Shown piece by piece: positions 28,084 through 37,849 of a stretch of DNA of 64,000 bases. The first letter of the stretch is position 1; every line of letters starts with the position of its first letter. Source of the DNA: Sphingomonas jeddahensis (GTDB taxonomy: Bacteria > Pseudomonadota > Alphaproteobacteria > Sphingomonadales > Sphingomonadaceae); NCBI RefSeq assembly GCF_001981525.1, contig NZ_MPSB01000002.1, forward strand, positions 248,001 to 312,000, in the 5' to 3' direction. The translations under genes and the position numbers were made by a program. The notes under the pieces were generated by a model. That model saw nothing but the letters and a program-made list of their open reading frames with translations. It was not told the DNA's origin and did no database searches.

Positions 28084-30155
28084 TTAGCCGGCAGCCTTTC
28101 CAATTTCTGACCCTTTTCGCTGGTGAAGGAAAAGGCGGAAACTCCCTGTTTCGCCAGTGTGTTGATGAAGTCGCGCGCTTCCGCCTCCGTCTTGAACGGG
28201 CCAGTCACGAGTCGGTTCGTGAAGCGAAGCGGCGTCGTATAGGCAGCCTTGCCCTTGAGCACCGCAGCCTTGTTCTGAGCCGCGGCCCAGGCCTTTGGCA
28301 GATCGGCCTTGTTCGCGCCGCCGGCGACCTGCACCCAGATCCGCGAGGGATCGGCCTTGGCGGCCTTGGCTTCCTCCGCCGCCTTTTTCGCTTCGGCCGC
28401 TTTCTTGGCATCAGCGAGCTTCTTGGCGGCGGCAGCCTTGCGCTCGGCAGCGACTTTCTTCGGGTCTTGCGCGGGCTTTTCGGCGGCAGTTACGGGCTTT
28501 TTGGCGACTTCAACGGACTTTTTGGCGGCATCAGTAGGTTTTTGCAGCTTCTCCGCCGTCTCCTTCTGCGCTTCGCGAACCGATTCGGCTGCGCGCCGCG
28601 CCGTTTCGGCGGAGGCGATGCTTGCGGGGGACGCAACGGACGTACCCGCTGGGGGGACAGACTGAACCGCTGGGGCCGGCTCGGGCGAGCGGACCGGGGC
28701 CACGCCGAGTTCCGAACCGGGGATCGAGATGCCGGCCATGATCCGGGCGAGCATCGTATCCTCGCTCACCGTCGGGCTGACGGGCGTGATCGCTTGGGCG
28801 ATCGCCGACGCTGCTGGGGCCGGCGTTTGTGCCGGCGCCGGTGCCGGTGCGAGCAGGGCGGCAGCGGCCACGCCGGGGGACGGAACCGGGTTGATCGTGC
28901 TGGGTGATGCCACGGCGCTGGGCACAACGGCCGCGGGCGCCGGCTGCGGCGGGACGCTGGCGGCGGCAATCTGCGTAGCCGCGGCTGGCGCCGGCGTCAT
29001 TGCTAGTGCCGGTGTTGGGGCGGGCGCTGGTGCCGGTGCAGGGGTGGGCGCAACGGGCGGGGGCGTCGGGATCGGAACGGCTTGCACCACTGCCCTGGGT
29101 GCGGCGAAAGTGACGCCAGCATAGCGCGGCGGCTGCAAGGCCTCGGTTGCGCTCGGCTGCGGGCGCGACGGGGCTGCACTGGCAACGGCTACCGGTCGAT
29201 TCGTGGCCTGGCGGCGGCGGGCGCGCTGTTCGGCGCGGGCGAGTTCACGCTCCCGCCGGATTTCCTCACGCGCGCGACGGCGATCGTTGCGGGCGGCAGG
29301 CGCGGCCGTCGGCTGCGCGGCAGCGACTTGCACCGGTTGCGACGCCTCGGGCGCGAGGGGCGGCAGCGCCGGGATCATCCGCGCGTCCGCGACGCGTTGC
29401 GGCGTGGGACGAAGTTCGCCGAAGTGAACCGCAAAGGCGCGGTCGGCGGGCGGCAGGGTGGCCAGCCGAGCGAAGAATGGCGCCAGCGCCGCACCCATGC
29501 CCCGCGGCATCATCGTGCTGGCGATCTTCTCCGCGCCGGGCACGTCACCGGTCATGGCGAGGATGAACGCCCTCACCCGCCACGCGCTGCGATCGTTCGC
29601 GCGCACTTGATCGTCGATCTCCGCAAGCGCTTCCTTGCGCTTGCCCGAGATGCCGAGCGACAGTGCATAGCGGCGCCGCACCTCATCGCCCGCAGCGCCT
29701 TTCAGCGCGACCCGATAATCACGCTGCGCACGCTCCTGTTCACCGATCAGATCATAGGCAAGGCCGCGATCGCCGGCGAAGCTTGCCGGACTGAGGCCGT
29801 AGCCGACTGCCTGATCGAAATAGCGCAGCGCCTCGCCGGGGCGCTCCTGAGTCACCAGGATGCGCGCCATGCCCGCCTTGACCCGACCGTTCATCGGATC
29901 GACGTCTTCCGCTCGCTTGAACAGCGAGGCGGCAGCGTTAACGTCGCCCAGCTTGAGCGACAGTTCGCCGGCCTGAATCAGCGATGCCAGGTCACGCGGG
30001 TTGGCGCCCAGGCGGCGCATTGCGTCCGCGAGCGCATCGGCATCAGGCGTCGCCCGAGGAAGCGATTGCACCTGTTGACCGGGATAGGTCTGGGCGAGGG
30101 CGCCAGGTACGCCGGCAAGCGCGGCGACGAGGATAAGGGGGCGGGCGAGCGACAT
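28080..30155 (-). CDS. TPR and SPOR-domain periplasmic protein
   Basis: A 691-residue secreted protein with a signal peptide (about 1-21, ending A-L-A-Q) and tetratricopeptide-like helices between about 40 and 220. Long Pro/Ala-rich and then Lys/Ala/Glu-rich low-complexity regions follow at about 260-600. A C-terminal SPOR domain runs from about 605 to 685 and starts R-I-W-V-Q-V-A-G. SPOR domains bind glycan strands stripped of peptides at the division site. It lies just downstream of ftsZ, which supports a septal role. The ATG at 30155 is chosen; upstream codons only extend into ftsZ. Confidence 0.85.
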   Translation of the reverse strand: MSLARPLILVAALAGVPGALAQTYPGQQVQSLPRATPDADALADAMRRLGANPRDLASLIQAGELSLKLGDVNAAASLFKRAEDVDPMNGRVKAGMARILVTQERPGEALRYFDQAVGYGLSPASFAGDRGLAYDLIGEQERAQRDYRVALKGAAGDEVRRRYALSLGISGKRKEALAEIDDQVRANDRSAWRVRAFILAMTGDVPGAEKIASTMMPRGMGAALAPFFARLATLPPADRAFAVHFGELRPTPQRVADARMIPALPPLAPEASQPVQVAAAQPTAAPAARNDRRRAREEIRRERELARAEQRARRRQATNRPVAVASAAPSRPQPSATEALQPPRYAGVTFAAPRAVVQAVPIPTPPPVAPTPAPAPAPAPTPALAMTPAPAAATQIAAASVPPQPAPAAVVPSAVASPSTINPVPSPGVAAAALLAPAPAPAQTPAPAASAIAQAITPVSPTVSEDTMLARIMAGISIPGSELGVAPVRSPEPAPAVQSVPPAGTSVASPASIASAETARRAAESVREAQKETAEKLQKPTDAAKKSVEVAKKPVTAAEKPAQDPKKVAAERKAAAAKKLADAKKAAEAKKAAEEAKAAKADPSRIWVQVAGGANKADLPKAWAAAQNKAAVLKGKAAYTTPLRFTNRLVTGPFKTEAEARDFINTLAKQGVSAFSFTSEKGQKLERLPAK

Positions 30156-30200
30156 GGGCGACGTGATTAAGAACCAGCTACGATGAAACGGCAATGAACC

Positions 30201-30218
30201 CGGCGCGTCCACGCGCCG
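30201..30218 (-). terminator. Hairpin downstream of ftsZ
   Basis: CGGCGCG-TCCA-CGCGCCG forms a seven-base-pair GC stem in the gap between ftsZ and the SPOR gene (30156-30271). It could attenuate or end the dcw transcript. No T run is present on the minus strand, so this is only a candidate. Confidence 0.4.
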
Positions 30219-30271
30219 AGCCGCACGAGACGGCCGACGAACGCCAGCCGCCTGTCCTGACCTTGCGGTAC

Positions 30272-31789
30272 TTACTGGTTGTTCTGGCGGTGCAGGAAGC
30301 GCGGGATGTCGAGCGCATCCTTGCCTTCTTCCTCCTCGCCACGCGGAGCGCCGCGCGACGCATTCTGCATCCGCTCGAACAGGGTTCCGCCGAGCTTGAC
30401 GCGCGGCTGGGCCGGCACGTCCTCGGCAGCCTCGCCGCCGCCCGAGAGCCAACGACGACGCGGCGCGCCGCCGGTATCGTCATCACCAAAGACGCGCGGT
30501 TGTGCGGACTGTTGCGGCGCTGCCTGTTGTGGCGCGGCCGACGTCGGCGGCACAACCGTGTCGCTGCCAAGCAGCAGCTCGTCGCCGGCCGCTTCCTCCA
30601 CGGCACGCGCTGCGGGGGTCAGTTCAACTTCCGGCTTCGCACCGGGCGCAGGCACGCCCGCCGACATGGCGCCGGCCGCGGCACCGGTCGGCTGCGGCGC
30701 GGGAGCCGCGGGAGCGGCAGCCGCCGGGGTGGGGGCCGGCGTTGGAGCCGGCGTGTCGATGCGGCGCGGGGCGGAGAAGCTGAACGCGCGCGCCGGCTCG
30801 GCCTGCGGTGCTTCGCTAGGCGCGACGGCCTCGATGCCGGTGGCGACGACCGAGACGCGAATCTTGCCTTCGAGATCGGGGTTGAACGCCGAGCCCCAGA
30901 TGATGTTGGCTTCGGGATCGACCAGTTCGCGAATGTGGTTGGCGGCCTCGTCCACTTCGAGCAGGCGCATGTCCTCGCCGCCGGTGATCGAGATGATGAC
31001 GCCCTTCGCGCCCTGCATCGACACGCCGTCGAGCAGCGGATTGGCGATCGCCTTCTGCGCGGCGACGAGCGCGCGGTCGTCGCCGTCCGCCTCGCCGGTG
31101 CCCATCATCGCCTTGCCCATTTCCTGCATCACCGAGCGGACGTCGGCGAAATCGAGGTTGATGAGGCCTGGCATGACCATGAGGTCGGTGATGCCGCGAA
31201 CGCCCTGCTGGAGCACTTCGTCGGCAAGCTCGAACGCCTGCTTGAAGGTGGTGTTGGCGTTGGCGATCAGGAACAAATTCTGGTTCGGGATGACGATCAG
31301 CGTGTCGACGAACTTCTGCAGCTCCTCGATCCCCTGATCAGCCGACTTGCCGCGGCGCTTGCCCTCGAAGGCAAACGGCTTGGTGACGACGCCGACGGTC
31401 AGAATGCCCATGTCGCGCGCGGCCTTGGCGATGACCGGGGCGGCGCCGGTGCCGGTGCCGCCGCCCATGCCGGCGGCGATGAAGCACATGTGCGCGCCTT
31501 CAAGCAGCTTAGAGACCTGCTCGATCGTCTCTTCGGCGGCGGCGCGGCCGATCTCGGGCCGGCTGCCGGCGCCGAGACCTTGCGTGATCTTCGCGCCGAG
31601 CTGAATCTTCTGCGGAGCGATCGACTGTTTCAGCGCCTGCGCATCGGTGTTCGCGACCAGGAAGTCCACGCCCTGCACGTCTGCGCGCATCATGTTGGCA
31701 ATCGCGTTGCCACCAGCGCCGCCGACGCCAATCACCGCAATCTTGGGGGTGAGGTCGTCCACTTCGGGTGCAATGAATTCGATGCCCAT
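30272..31789 (-). CDS. ftsZ: Cell division protein FtsZ
   Basis: A 505-residue tubulin homologue that polymerises into the division ring. G-G-A-G-G-N-A is at 23-29, the tubulin signature [10 protein letters not shown] at 109-118 and the T7-loop N-L-D-F-A-D-V near 207-213. After the globular core comes a Pro/Ala-rich linker (about 330-475) and the conserved C-terminal peptide L-D-I-P-R-F-L that binds FtsA. The ATG at 31789 fits other FtsZ N-termini, but GGAG lies ten bases upstream of it and only four upstream of an in-frame TTG at 31795. It ends the dcw cluster. Confidence 0.97.
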   Translation of the reverse strand: MGIEFIAPEVDDLTPKIAVIGVGGAGGNAIANMMRADVQGVDFLVANTDAQALKQSIAPQKIQLGAKITQGLGAGSRPEIGRAAAEETIEQVSKLLEGAHMCFIAAGMGGGTGTGAAPVIAKAARDMGILTVGVVTKPFAFEGKRRGKSADQGIEELQKFVDTLIVIPNQNLFLIANANTTFKQAFELADEVLQQGVRGITDLMVMPGLINLDFADVRSVMQEMGKAMMGTGEADGDDRALVAAQKAIANPLLDGVSMQGAKGVIISITGGEDMRLLEVDEAANHIRELVDPEANIIWGSAFNPDLEGKIRVSVVATGIEAVAPSEAPQAEPARAFSFSAPRRIDTPAPTPAPTPAAAAPAAPAPQPTGAAAGAMSAGVPAPGAKPEVELTPAARAVEEAAGDELLLGSDTVVPPTSAAPQQAAPQQSAQPRVFGDDDTGGAPRRRWLSGGGEAAEDVPAQPRVKLGGTLFERMQNASRGAPRGEEEEGKDALDIPRFLHRQNNQ

Positions 31790-31897
31790 CGCCAATCTAC
31801 TCCGTCATTTCGGGCACGAAACACTGGCCCGCCATCGCCATTAATCTTAGTGCAACATCACGAGGCCGCGTGCCAGCCGAAAAGCGGCCCCGCTGAC

Positions 31898-33157
31898 TCA
31901 ATAATTTGCCTTCGCCGCCTGGAACAAACGTTTGATCGCGCCCAGGCCCTTTTGCCGCACCACCATTTGCTGCTGCGGCACGAGGCCGCGCAGATCAACG
32001 GGATCGGACGCCGCGAAGAAGGCAAGCCCCGCCAATGTTGCAAAGCCCGGCCCGCCATGGGCATCGGGGAGCCCGGTGAGGCCACGCGGGCGACCGACGC
32101 GCACCGTGCGGCCGAGCACCTGCTGCGCATAGTCGGCGATGCCCTTCAACTCCGCACCGCCGCCCGTGAGCACCACCTGACGGCCGACCGGCCCCTCGAA
32201 TTTCAGCTCCTTGAGCGCGGCCTGCACCTCGTTGATGAGGTGTTCGAGGCGGGTGCGGATGACGCTGATCAGCGCGGCCTTGGTGATCTGCAAGGGATCG
32301 GCATCGTCGTCGGCGCGGCCGGGGCGGATCGCGATCATCTCGTGATTGTCGCGCGGGGATGCGTTGGCCGAGCCGTGGAAGCACTTCATCCGCTCGGCTT
32401 GGCTGCGCGAGGTGCCGAACGCCGAGGCGATGTCATCAGTGATGTCGCACGAGCCGACCGGGATCGACTTGAGGCCCACGAGCATGCCGCCGGCGAAGAG
32501 CGAGACGTTGGTGATGCCGGCACCGATCTCGACCAGCGCGACGCCAAGGTCACGCTCCTCCTCGCTGAGGCAGGCGAGGCCGGTTGCGACCGGGGATGCG
32601 ATAATCGACTTCACTTCAAGATGCGCCGAACGCACGGTGAGATCGAGGTTGCGCACCGGCGAGCCATCGGCGGCGATGACGTGGATGTGCACGCCAAGCC
32701 GATCGGCGTGCAAGCCGAGTGGCTTCTTGACGCCGGTGAGGCCGTCGAGCGTGTAGAGCGCAGGCTGGGCGTGGAGCACCATGCGGCCCTGCGGGTCGAT
32801 CGCTTGGCGACCCTCGCCGAGCAGCGCGTCAATATCCTGCTGCTCGATGCGGTGGCCGTTGAGCTCGACTTCGATGAATGCTTCGTCGCTGACGAGGCCG
32901 CCGGCGGAGAAGCCCGCCCAGACGTTTTCGATGTTGAAGCCGGCGATCCGCTCCGCCTGCGCGACCGCCTCGCGCACGGCGACCTCGGTGAGCGCCATGT
33001 CGGCGATATAGCCGCGCTTCACGCCCTTCGATTCGCGCTGGCCAGTGCCGAGCACGACCAGCTCGCCGCCGTCGCCACGCTGCGCGATCATCGCCGACAC
33101 CTTGGAGGTGCCGATGTCGAGCGCGGTGATGATCCCTTCGGGTGCCGCCTTTGCCAT
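31898..33157 (-). CDS. ftsA: Cell division protein FtsA
   Basis: A 419-residue actin-like ATPase that tethers FtsZ to the membrane. The phosphate-1 motif A-L-D-I-G-T-S-K is at about 12-19, phosphate-2 I-G-A-G-I-T-N-V near 213-220 and the adenosine motif L-T-G-G-G-A-E-L near 338-345. The final 15 residues (L-G-A-I-K-R-L-F-Q-A-A-K-A-N-Y) form the amphipathic membrane-targeting helix. It lies between ftsQ and ftsZ, separated from ftsQ by a PalA repeat. Confidence 0.95.
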   Translation of the reverse strand: MAKAAPEGIITALDIGTSKVSAMIAQRGDGGELVVLGTGQRESKGVKRGYIADMALTEVAVREAVAQAERIAGFNIENVWAGFSAGGLVSDEAFIEVELNGHRIEQQDIDALLGEGRQAIDPQGRMVLHAQPALYTLDGLTGVKKPLGLHADRLGVHIHVIAADGSPVRNLDLTVRSAHLEVKSIIASPVATGLACLSEEERDLGVALVEIGAGITNVSLFAGGMLVGLKSIPVGSCDITDDIASAFGTSRSQAERMKCFHGSANASPRDNHEMIAIRPGRADDDADPLQITKAALISVIRTRLEHLINEVQAALKELKFEGPVGRQVVLTGGGAELKGIADYAQQVLGRTVRVGRPRGLTGLPDAHGGPGFATLAGLAFFAASDPVDLRGLVPQQQMVVRQKGLGAIKRLFQAAKANY

Positions 33158-33231
33158 CGCCCTGTTACCCCTGTTCCCTGCCCCGTTACGTCTTTTCGTG
33201 TGATCTTACGTTTGGTTTGCGTCCCCCCGCC

Positions 33232-33313
33232 CCGTTCGCCCTGAGCTTGTCGAAGGGCGTGCCAAGAGCGCTACCGCTCGGGGCACGTGCTTCGACAAGC
33301 TCAGCACGAACGG
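33232..33313. repeat. PalA palindromic repeat between ftsQ and ftsA
   Basis: Arms CCGTTCGCCCTGAGCTTGTC and GACAAGCTCAGCACGAACGG enclose a short centre. The outer and middle parts are nearly identical to the copy at 37759-37839. It lies in the dcw transcript right before ftsA. Confidence 0.85.
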
Positions 33314-33332
33314 GAGAGGTGGAGACATCGCC

Positions 33333-34256
33333 CTAGACCTCGTCGATCCGGGCGAAGCGGGCGGGGGCGGCCGAAGCGCCCTCCCCCTCCGCCGCTGCCG
33401 GCACGTTCTGCTCCAGATCCGTCCCCGGCTTGCGCGCGACCAGCTTGGCGGGATCGCGCATGTCGAAGCGCAGCCAGCCCTTGCCGAGCAGCGCGCGCGC
33501 GCCGTCGAGCTCGGCGAACTTCACCAGCGCCGCCGCTGCGCCCTCCTGCGGCAGGGCGAGCGTCTCGCCGCTGTCGAAGGTGATGTCCCAGCGACGGTTG
33601 CCGACCCAAGTCGCGGCTTTCACGCGCGGCTTCAGCGCCGGGGCGGCGGCGAGCAGGCGCTGGTAGGCGGCCTCCTGCCGGTCCGCGCCGGGGCCGATCA
33701 CCAGCGGCAGATCGGGCAGGCGGTTGCGGTCGACCGGTTCCAGCGGCACGCCGGTGGCGTCGATCAGCGTGAGCTGGCCACCGTTCTGCCACACCGCGGC
33801 GGGCTCACGCTCGACGACGTGGATCAGCAGGCGATCGGGCAGCCGACGCGAGACATAGGCGTCCTTGATCCAGCCGTAGGCCAGCAGGCGCTCGCGGATC
33901 AGCTCCAGGTCGACGCGAAGCATCGCCTTGGGCTGTTCCTCCAGCGCGACCGCGTACACCGTTTCGCGGTTCATCCGCTTGATGCCGGTGATGTCGACAC
34001 CCTCGACCTCGAGGCCGAGCCGGCCGGTGCTGTCGGCCATTGCGGTGCCGATCGCGGCGGGGACGCCAAACCAGGAAGCGGTGGCGAGCGCGGCGGCGCC
34101 GCCGAGGCCGAGGATCGACCAGGTCACGGCGCGGCGCAGCGTCGCCTCACTGACCGGGAGCGCGGCGACCAGCCGGTCGCCGAGCGACTTCTTGGGCGGG
34201 CCGCGGCGAACGGTGGGGCGGCGCTGCGGCGCTGCGCGGGTGGCGGCGCGGCTCAT
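33333..34256 (-). CDS. ftsQ: Cell division protein FtsQ
   Basis: A 307-residue bitopic division protein. It has a basic Arg/Lys/Pro-rich cytoplasmic tail (1-42), one transmembrane helix (about 44-66) and a periplasmic POTRA region around 80-155 containing V-E-G-V-D-I-T-G. The FtsQ domain with P-L-V-I-G-P-G-A follows. FtsQ recruits FtsB and FtsL to the septum. Its start overlaps the ddl stop by four bases, indicating coupled translation. The length and layout fit alphaproteobacterial FtsQ. Confidence 0.92.
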   Translation of the reverse strand: MSRAATRAAPQRRPTVRRGPPKKSLGDRLVAALPVSEATLRRAVTWSILGLGGAAALATASWFGVPAAIGTAMADSTGRLGLEVEGVDITGIKRMNRETVYAVALEEQPKAMLRVDLELIRERLLAYGWIKDAYVSRRLPDRLLIHVVEREPAAVWQNGGQLTLIDATGVPLEPVDRNRLPDLPLVIGPGADRQEAAYQRLLAAAPALKPRVKAATWVGNRRWDITFDSGETLALPQEGAAAALVKFAELDGARALLGKGWLRFDMRDPAKLVARKPGTDLEQNVPAAAEGEGASAAPARFARIDEV

Positions 34257-35212
34257 GCCACTTCTCCCACGAGCGGATGATCCTTCAGCGCCTCGTCGAC
34301 GATCGCTTGGACGAGATCGGGGTAGCTGATGCCGAGGTGGCGGGCCTGTTCGGGGACGAGGCTCAGCGGCGTCATGCCGGGCTGGGTGTTGACCTCGAGC
34401 AGGAACAGGCCGTCGACCCCGCGCTCGTCATCCCAGCGGAAATCGGCGCGGCTGCACCCTTTGCAGCCGAGCAATTGGTGGGCGCGCAGAGCGAGTGCCT
34501 TGCAGGCTTCGGTGATCTCGTCCGGCACGGGCGCGGGGAAGATGTGATCAGTCAGGCCGTCGGTGTATTTCGACTGGTAATCGTACCAGCCGGACTTGGG
34601 GCGAAGCTCGGTCACGCCGAGCGCATTGCCGCCGAGGACGGCGGTGGTGAGCTCGCGGCCGCGGATATAGGGTTCGACGAGGAGCTCATCGAACTCCTGC
34701 CACGGGCCGACGACGTCGCGGCCGATCGGATTGCCGTAATTTCCTTCGTCCGTGACGATGGCGACTCCGACCGAGGAGCCTTCATTGACCGGCTTCAGCA
34801 CAAAGGGACGCGGCAGCGGATCGGCGGCGTACAGGTCTTCGCTGAGTACGATGCGACCGCCGGGCATGGGAATGCCATGCGGGACGAGCGCCTGCTTGGT
34901 CAGCACCTTGTCGATCGCGATCACCGACGTGGCGAGGCCGCTGTGGGTGTAGCGCAGGCCCATGATGTCCATCAGGCCCTGAATCGAGCCGTCTTCGCCG
35001 GGCGTGCCGTGGAGCGCGTTGAAGACGAGGTCGGGCTTGGCGCTCGCGAGGGTCGCGGCGACGGTCCGGTCCATGTCGATGCGGGTGACGCGGTGGCCGC
35101 GCTGCTCCAGCGCTTCGGCGATGCCGGCGCCGGACGAGAGCGATACCTCGCGCTCGGCGGACCAGCCGCCCATCAGGACGGCGATGTGGAGGGGGTTGAT
35201 TGCCTCAGCCAC
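34253..35212 (-). CDS. ddl: D-alanine--D-alanine ligase
   Basis: A 319-residue ATP-grasp ligase making D-Ala-D-Ala for lipid II. An N-terminal G-G-W-S-A-E-R-E-V-S-L is at about 14-24, an ATP-binding lysine and K-P-V-N-E-G-S-S-V-G-V are in the middle, and E-V-N-T-Q-P-G-M-T is the metal-binding motif near 283-291. Several GTG starts exist; the one at 35212 has GGAGG about seven bases upstream. It lies between murB and ftsQ. The murB-ddl gap is filled by a PalB repeat whose end meets the ribosome site. Confidence 0.95.
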   Translation of the reverse strand: MAEAINPLHIAVLMGGWSAEREVSLSSGAGIAEALEQRGHRVTRIDMDRTVAATLASAKPDLVFNALHGTPGEDGSIQGLMDIMGLRYTHSGLATSVIAIDKVLTKQALVPHGIPMPGGRIVLSEDLYAADPLPRPFVLKPVNEGSSVGVAIVTDEGNYGNPIGRDVVGPWQEFDELLVEPYIRGRELTTAVLGGNALGVTELRPKSGWYDYQSKYTDGLTDHIFPAPVPDEITEACKALALRAHQLLGCKGCSRADFRWDDERGVDGLFLLEVNTQPGMTPLSLVPEQARHLGISYPDLVQAIVDEALKDHPLVGEVA

Positions 35213-35221
35213 GCACACCTC

Positions 35222-35318
35222 CGTCACTCCCGCGCACGCGGGAATTCATAGACGCTGAGGGTGCGGCTCGATCGAGGGGCCAGCCAGTATGGATCCCCGC
35301 CTTCGCGGGGATGACGGT
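35222..35318. repeat. PalB palindromic repeat between murB and ddl
   Basis: Arms CGTCACTCCCGCGCACGCGG and CCCCGCCTTCGCGGGGATGACGG (each a hairpin, written in part) pair around a variable centre. It occupies nearly the whole intergenic space within the dcw operon, and the ddl Shine-Dalgarno abuts it. Confidence 0.8.
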
Positions 35319-35329
35319 GGGGGTGCTCA

Positions 35330-36274
35330 TCACGCCGGCACCCCGACGCGCTGGATTTCCCATTCGAGGGTCACGCCGCTGGTCTCCTTTACGCGGGTGC
35401 GGACTTCCTCGCCGAGCGCTTCGATGTCGGCGCTGGTCGCTTGCCCCAGGTTGAGGAGGAAGTTGGTGTGCTTCTCGCTGACCTGCGCGTCGCCGCGCTT
35501 GAGGCCGCGGCAGCCGGCTTCGTCCACCAGTGCCCACGCCTTATGGCCGGGCGGGTTCTTGAAGGTCGAGCCGCCGGTTTTGGAACGCAAGGGCTGCGAC
35601 GCCTCGCGCGCGGCGGCGATGCGGTCCATTTCGGCCTGGATCGCTTGCGGTTCGCCGGGGGTGCCGCGGAAGGTCGCGCTGATGACGATCGCGCCTTCGG
35701 GCAGGTTGGAGTGGCGGTAGGTGTAGCCGAGTTCCGATGCCGCGAGGGTGCGGCGTTCGCCGGTGCGCAGGATGACGTCGCACTCCACGAGGATGTCGGC
35801 GGTCTCGCGGCCGTAGGCGCCGCCGTTCATGCGCACGAAGCCGCCCACAGTGCCGGGGATCGAACGGAGGAATTCGACGCCAGCGATCCCTGCGTCGCGC
35901 GCGGTGGAGGAAACGAGGACGCCGCTTGCGCCACCGCCGCACTTCAGCGTGGTGGCGTCGATCGCCTCGACCTTCGCGAAGGGTTTGCCGAGGCGGACGA
36001 CGACGCCGCGGACGCCGCCGTCGCGGACGATGAGGTTCGAGCCCAGCCCTAGTGGAAGGACCGGGACGCTTTCGTCGAGGTTGGCGAGGAAGTTCGACAG
36101 GTCCTCGACCTTGGCTGGTTCGAAGAGGAAGTCGGCCTTGCCGCCGGATTTGAACCAGACGAGCGGGGCCAGCGGGGCGTTCTGGGTGAGGCGGCTTTGG
36201 GCAGGCGCGACCTCATTCCCCTCCCGCTTGCGGGAGGGGTTAGGGGAGGGATTGTTGGGCAAGAACGTGGTCAT
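35330..36274 (-). CDS. murB: UDP-N-acetylenolpyruvoylglucosamine reductase, with repeat-derived N-terminus
   Basis: A 314-residue FAD enzyme reducing UDP-GlcNAc-enolpyruvate to UDP-MurNAc. The FAD/substrate motifs [21 protein letters not shown] and the catalytic-region A-T-F-R-G are present, and the C-terminal half has the Ser-containing [11 protein letters not shown]. The start ATG at 36274 overlaps the murC stop (ATGA). Residues about 2-19, including [11 protein letters not shown], come from the PalC repeat, which also provides the GGAGGG ribosome site. The conserved part begins around N-A-P-L-A-P-L. Confidence 0.93.
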   Translation of the reverse strand: MTTFLPNNPSPNPSRKREGNEVAPAQSRLTQNAPLAPLVWFKSGGKADFLFEPAKVEDLSNFLANLDESVPVLPLGLGSNLIVRDGGVRGVVVRLGKPFAKVEAIDATTLKCGGGASGVLVSSTARDAGIAGVEFLRSIPGTVGGFVRMNGGAYGRETADILVECDVILRTGERRTLAASELGYTYRHSNLPEGAIVISATFRGTPGEPQAIQAEMDRIAAAREASQPLRSKTGGSTFKNPPGHKAWALVDEAGCRGLKRGDAQVSEKHTNFLLNLGQATSADIEALGEEVRTRVKETSGVTLEWEIQRVGVPA

Positions 36275-36320
36275 GAGTTGACAGGCCCTCCCCCAGCCCC
36301 TCCCGCAAGCGGGAGGGGAG
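36218..36320. repeat. PalC repeat straddling the murC/murB junction
   Basis: It has the same architecture as the rnr copy: arms CCCCTCCCGCTTGCGGGAGG and CCCTCCCGCAAGCGGGAGGG, inner TAGGGGAGGG and GGCCCTCCCC. On the minus strand it encodes the last 15 or so codons of MurC, the murC stop, the murB ribosome site, the murB ATG and the first codons of MurB. Confidence 0.9.
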
Positions 36321-37734
36321 CTTGATGCGCCTCGATCGCGGGGGCGAGGTTGGCGGCCCATTTTGTGATGTCGCCGGCGCCGAGACAGATGACCTGGTCG
36401 CCCTGGCGCAACTCGCCTGCGAGTGCTCGGGCGAGTGCGTCGGCGTCCGACACCGTTGCTGCCGAGCGGTGGCCGCGGTGGCGCAGGCCCTCCACCAAAG
36501 CTTCGGCATCGACGCCGGGGACCGGCGCCTCGCCGGCGGCATAGACCGGCGTCACGTACACCGCGTCGGCATCGTTGAAGGCGCCCTGGAAGTCCTCCAT
36601 CAGATTGCCGAGACGCGAGTAACGGTGCGGCTGGACGACCGCGATCACCCTGCCCTGCGCGCTTTCCCGCGCGGCGGAGAGGACGGCGCGAATCTCGACG
36701 GGGTGGTGGCCGTAATCGTCGATAATCGTGGCGACACCGCCGGCAAGGGGCACTTCCCCGACCTTGGTGAAGCGACGCTTGACGCCGTTGAACTTCTCGA
36801 AGCCCTTCTGGATCGTCGCGTCGTCGATACCGAGCTCAAGCGCGACGCCGATCGCGGCAAGCGCGTTCTGGACGTTGTGTCGCCCGGGCATCGGCAGGTC
36901 GATGCCCTCGATCGAGCGGGTGGTGCCATCGCGGTGGCGGATGATCGCCTCGAAGCGGTTGCCGCCGGGATAGGGCGCAACGTTGACGCCGCGCACGTCG
37001 GCGCTGGCCGCGAAGCCATAAGTGACGATGCGGCGGTCGCGGACGCGCGGGATCAGCGCCTGCACTTCGGGGTGATCGAGGCAGAGCAACGCCGCGCCGT
37101 AGAAAGGTACGTTTTCGACGAATTCGACATAGGCGTCCTTGGCCTTGTCGAAGCTGCCATAGTGATCGAGGTGCTCGGGATCTATGTTGGTGACCACCGC
37201 GATTGTGCCGTCGAGGCGCAAGAAGCTGCCGTCGCTTTCGTCGGCCTCGACCACCATCCAGTCGCTGTCGCCGAGACGGGCATTGGAGCCGTAGCTGTTG
37301 ATGATGCCGCCGTTGATGACGGTGGGGTCGACGCCGCCGGCGTCGAGCAGCGCCGCGACCATTGAGGTGGTCGTTGTCTTGCCGTGGGTGCCGGCGACCG
37401 CGACGGTGGATTTCAGCCGCATCAGCTCGGCGAGCATTTCGGCGCGGCGGACGACGGGGATGCGCCCGTTGAGCGCCGCCTCGACCTCAGGGTTGCCGCG
37501 CTTCACGGCAGTGGAGATGACGACCACCGCCACGCCGTCGACGTTGGCGGCGTCATGGCCGATCGTGACCTTGATGCCGCGGGCGCGCAGGCCCTCGATG
37601 ACGTATCCTTCCGCCACGTCGCTGCCCTGCACGGTGTAGCCGAGGTTGTGCATCACCTCGGCGATGCCCGACATGCCGATCCCACCGATGCCGACGAAGT
37701 GGATCGTGCCGATGTCCGTTGCGACGCCTTTCAC
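36271..37734 (-). CDS. murC: UDP-N-acetylmuramate--L-alanine ligase, with repeat-derived C-terminus
   Basis: A 487-residue Mur ligase adding L-Ala to UDP-MurNAc. The N-terminal G-I-G-G-I-G-M-S-G is at about 16-24, the ATP loop G-T-H-G-K-T-T at about 115-121 and the Mur-ligase E-A-D-E-S-D-G-S and H-N-V-Q-N motifs follow. The GTG at 37734 is preferred over an in-frame TTG at 37752. The last 15 residues ([16 protein letters not shown]) lie in the PalC repeat and closely match the insert in RNase R. Confidence 0.94.
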   Translation of the reverse strand: MKGVATDIGTIHFVGIGGIGMSGIAEVMHNLGYTVQGSDVAEGYVIEGLRARGIKVTIGHDAANVDGVAVVVISTAVKRGNPEVEAALNGRIPVVRRAEMLAELMRLKSTVAVAGTHGKTTTTSMVAALLDAGGVDPTVINGGIINSYGSNARLGDSDWMVVEADESDGSFLRLDGTIAVVTNIDPEHLDHYGSFDKAKDAYVEFVENVPFYGAALLCLDHPEVQALIPRVRDRRIVTYGFAASADVRGVNVAPYPGGNRFEAIIRHRDGTTRSIEGIDLPMPGRHNVQNALAAIGVALELGIDDATIQKGFEKFNGVKRRFTKVGEVPLAGGVATIIDDYGHHPVEIRAVLSAARESAQGRVIAVVQPHRYSRLGNLMEDFQGAFNDADAVYVTPVYAAGEAPVPGVDAEALVEGLRHRGHRSAATVSDADALARALAGELRQGDQVICLGAGDITKWAANLAPAIEAHQAPLPLAGGAGGGPVNS

Positions 37735-37758
37735 GCGCGGGACTCCAGACAAGCGTCT

Positions 37759-37839
37759 CCGTTCGCCCTGAGCTTGTCGAAGGGCGTGTTACTGGCGGTA
37801 GCATTTGGGGCACGTGCTTCGACAAGCTCAGCACGAACG
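37759..37839. repeat. PalA palindromic repeat between murG and murC
   Basis: Arms CCGTTCGCCCTGAGCTTGTC and GACAAGCTCAGCACGAACG are almost identical to the copy at 33232-33313. It fills most of the murG-murC gap on the minus strand. Confidence 0.85.
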
Positions 37840-37849
37840 AAGGTGTGGC

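Noticed and set aside
30156-30452. Upstream extension of the SPOR gene into ftsZ
   Set aside because: The ATG at 30155 starts a clear signal peptide; the longer form would overlap the 3' end of ftsZ on the same strand in another frame.
30194-33244. A 1016-codon plus-strand open frame antisense to ftsZ and ftsA
   Set aside because: It runs opposite to two confirmed genes in GC-rich DNA and shows no recognisable domain or codon logic; it is a frame shadow.
36275-36361. Longer MurB N-terminus starting at 36361
   Set aside because: The extra codons overlap murC and are translated from the repeat in a frame with no MurB similarity; the ATGA overlap at 36274 has a ribosome site.
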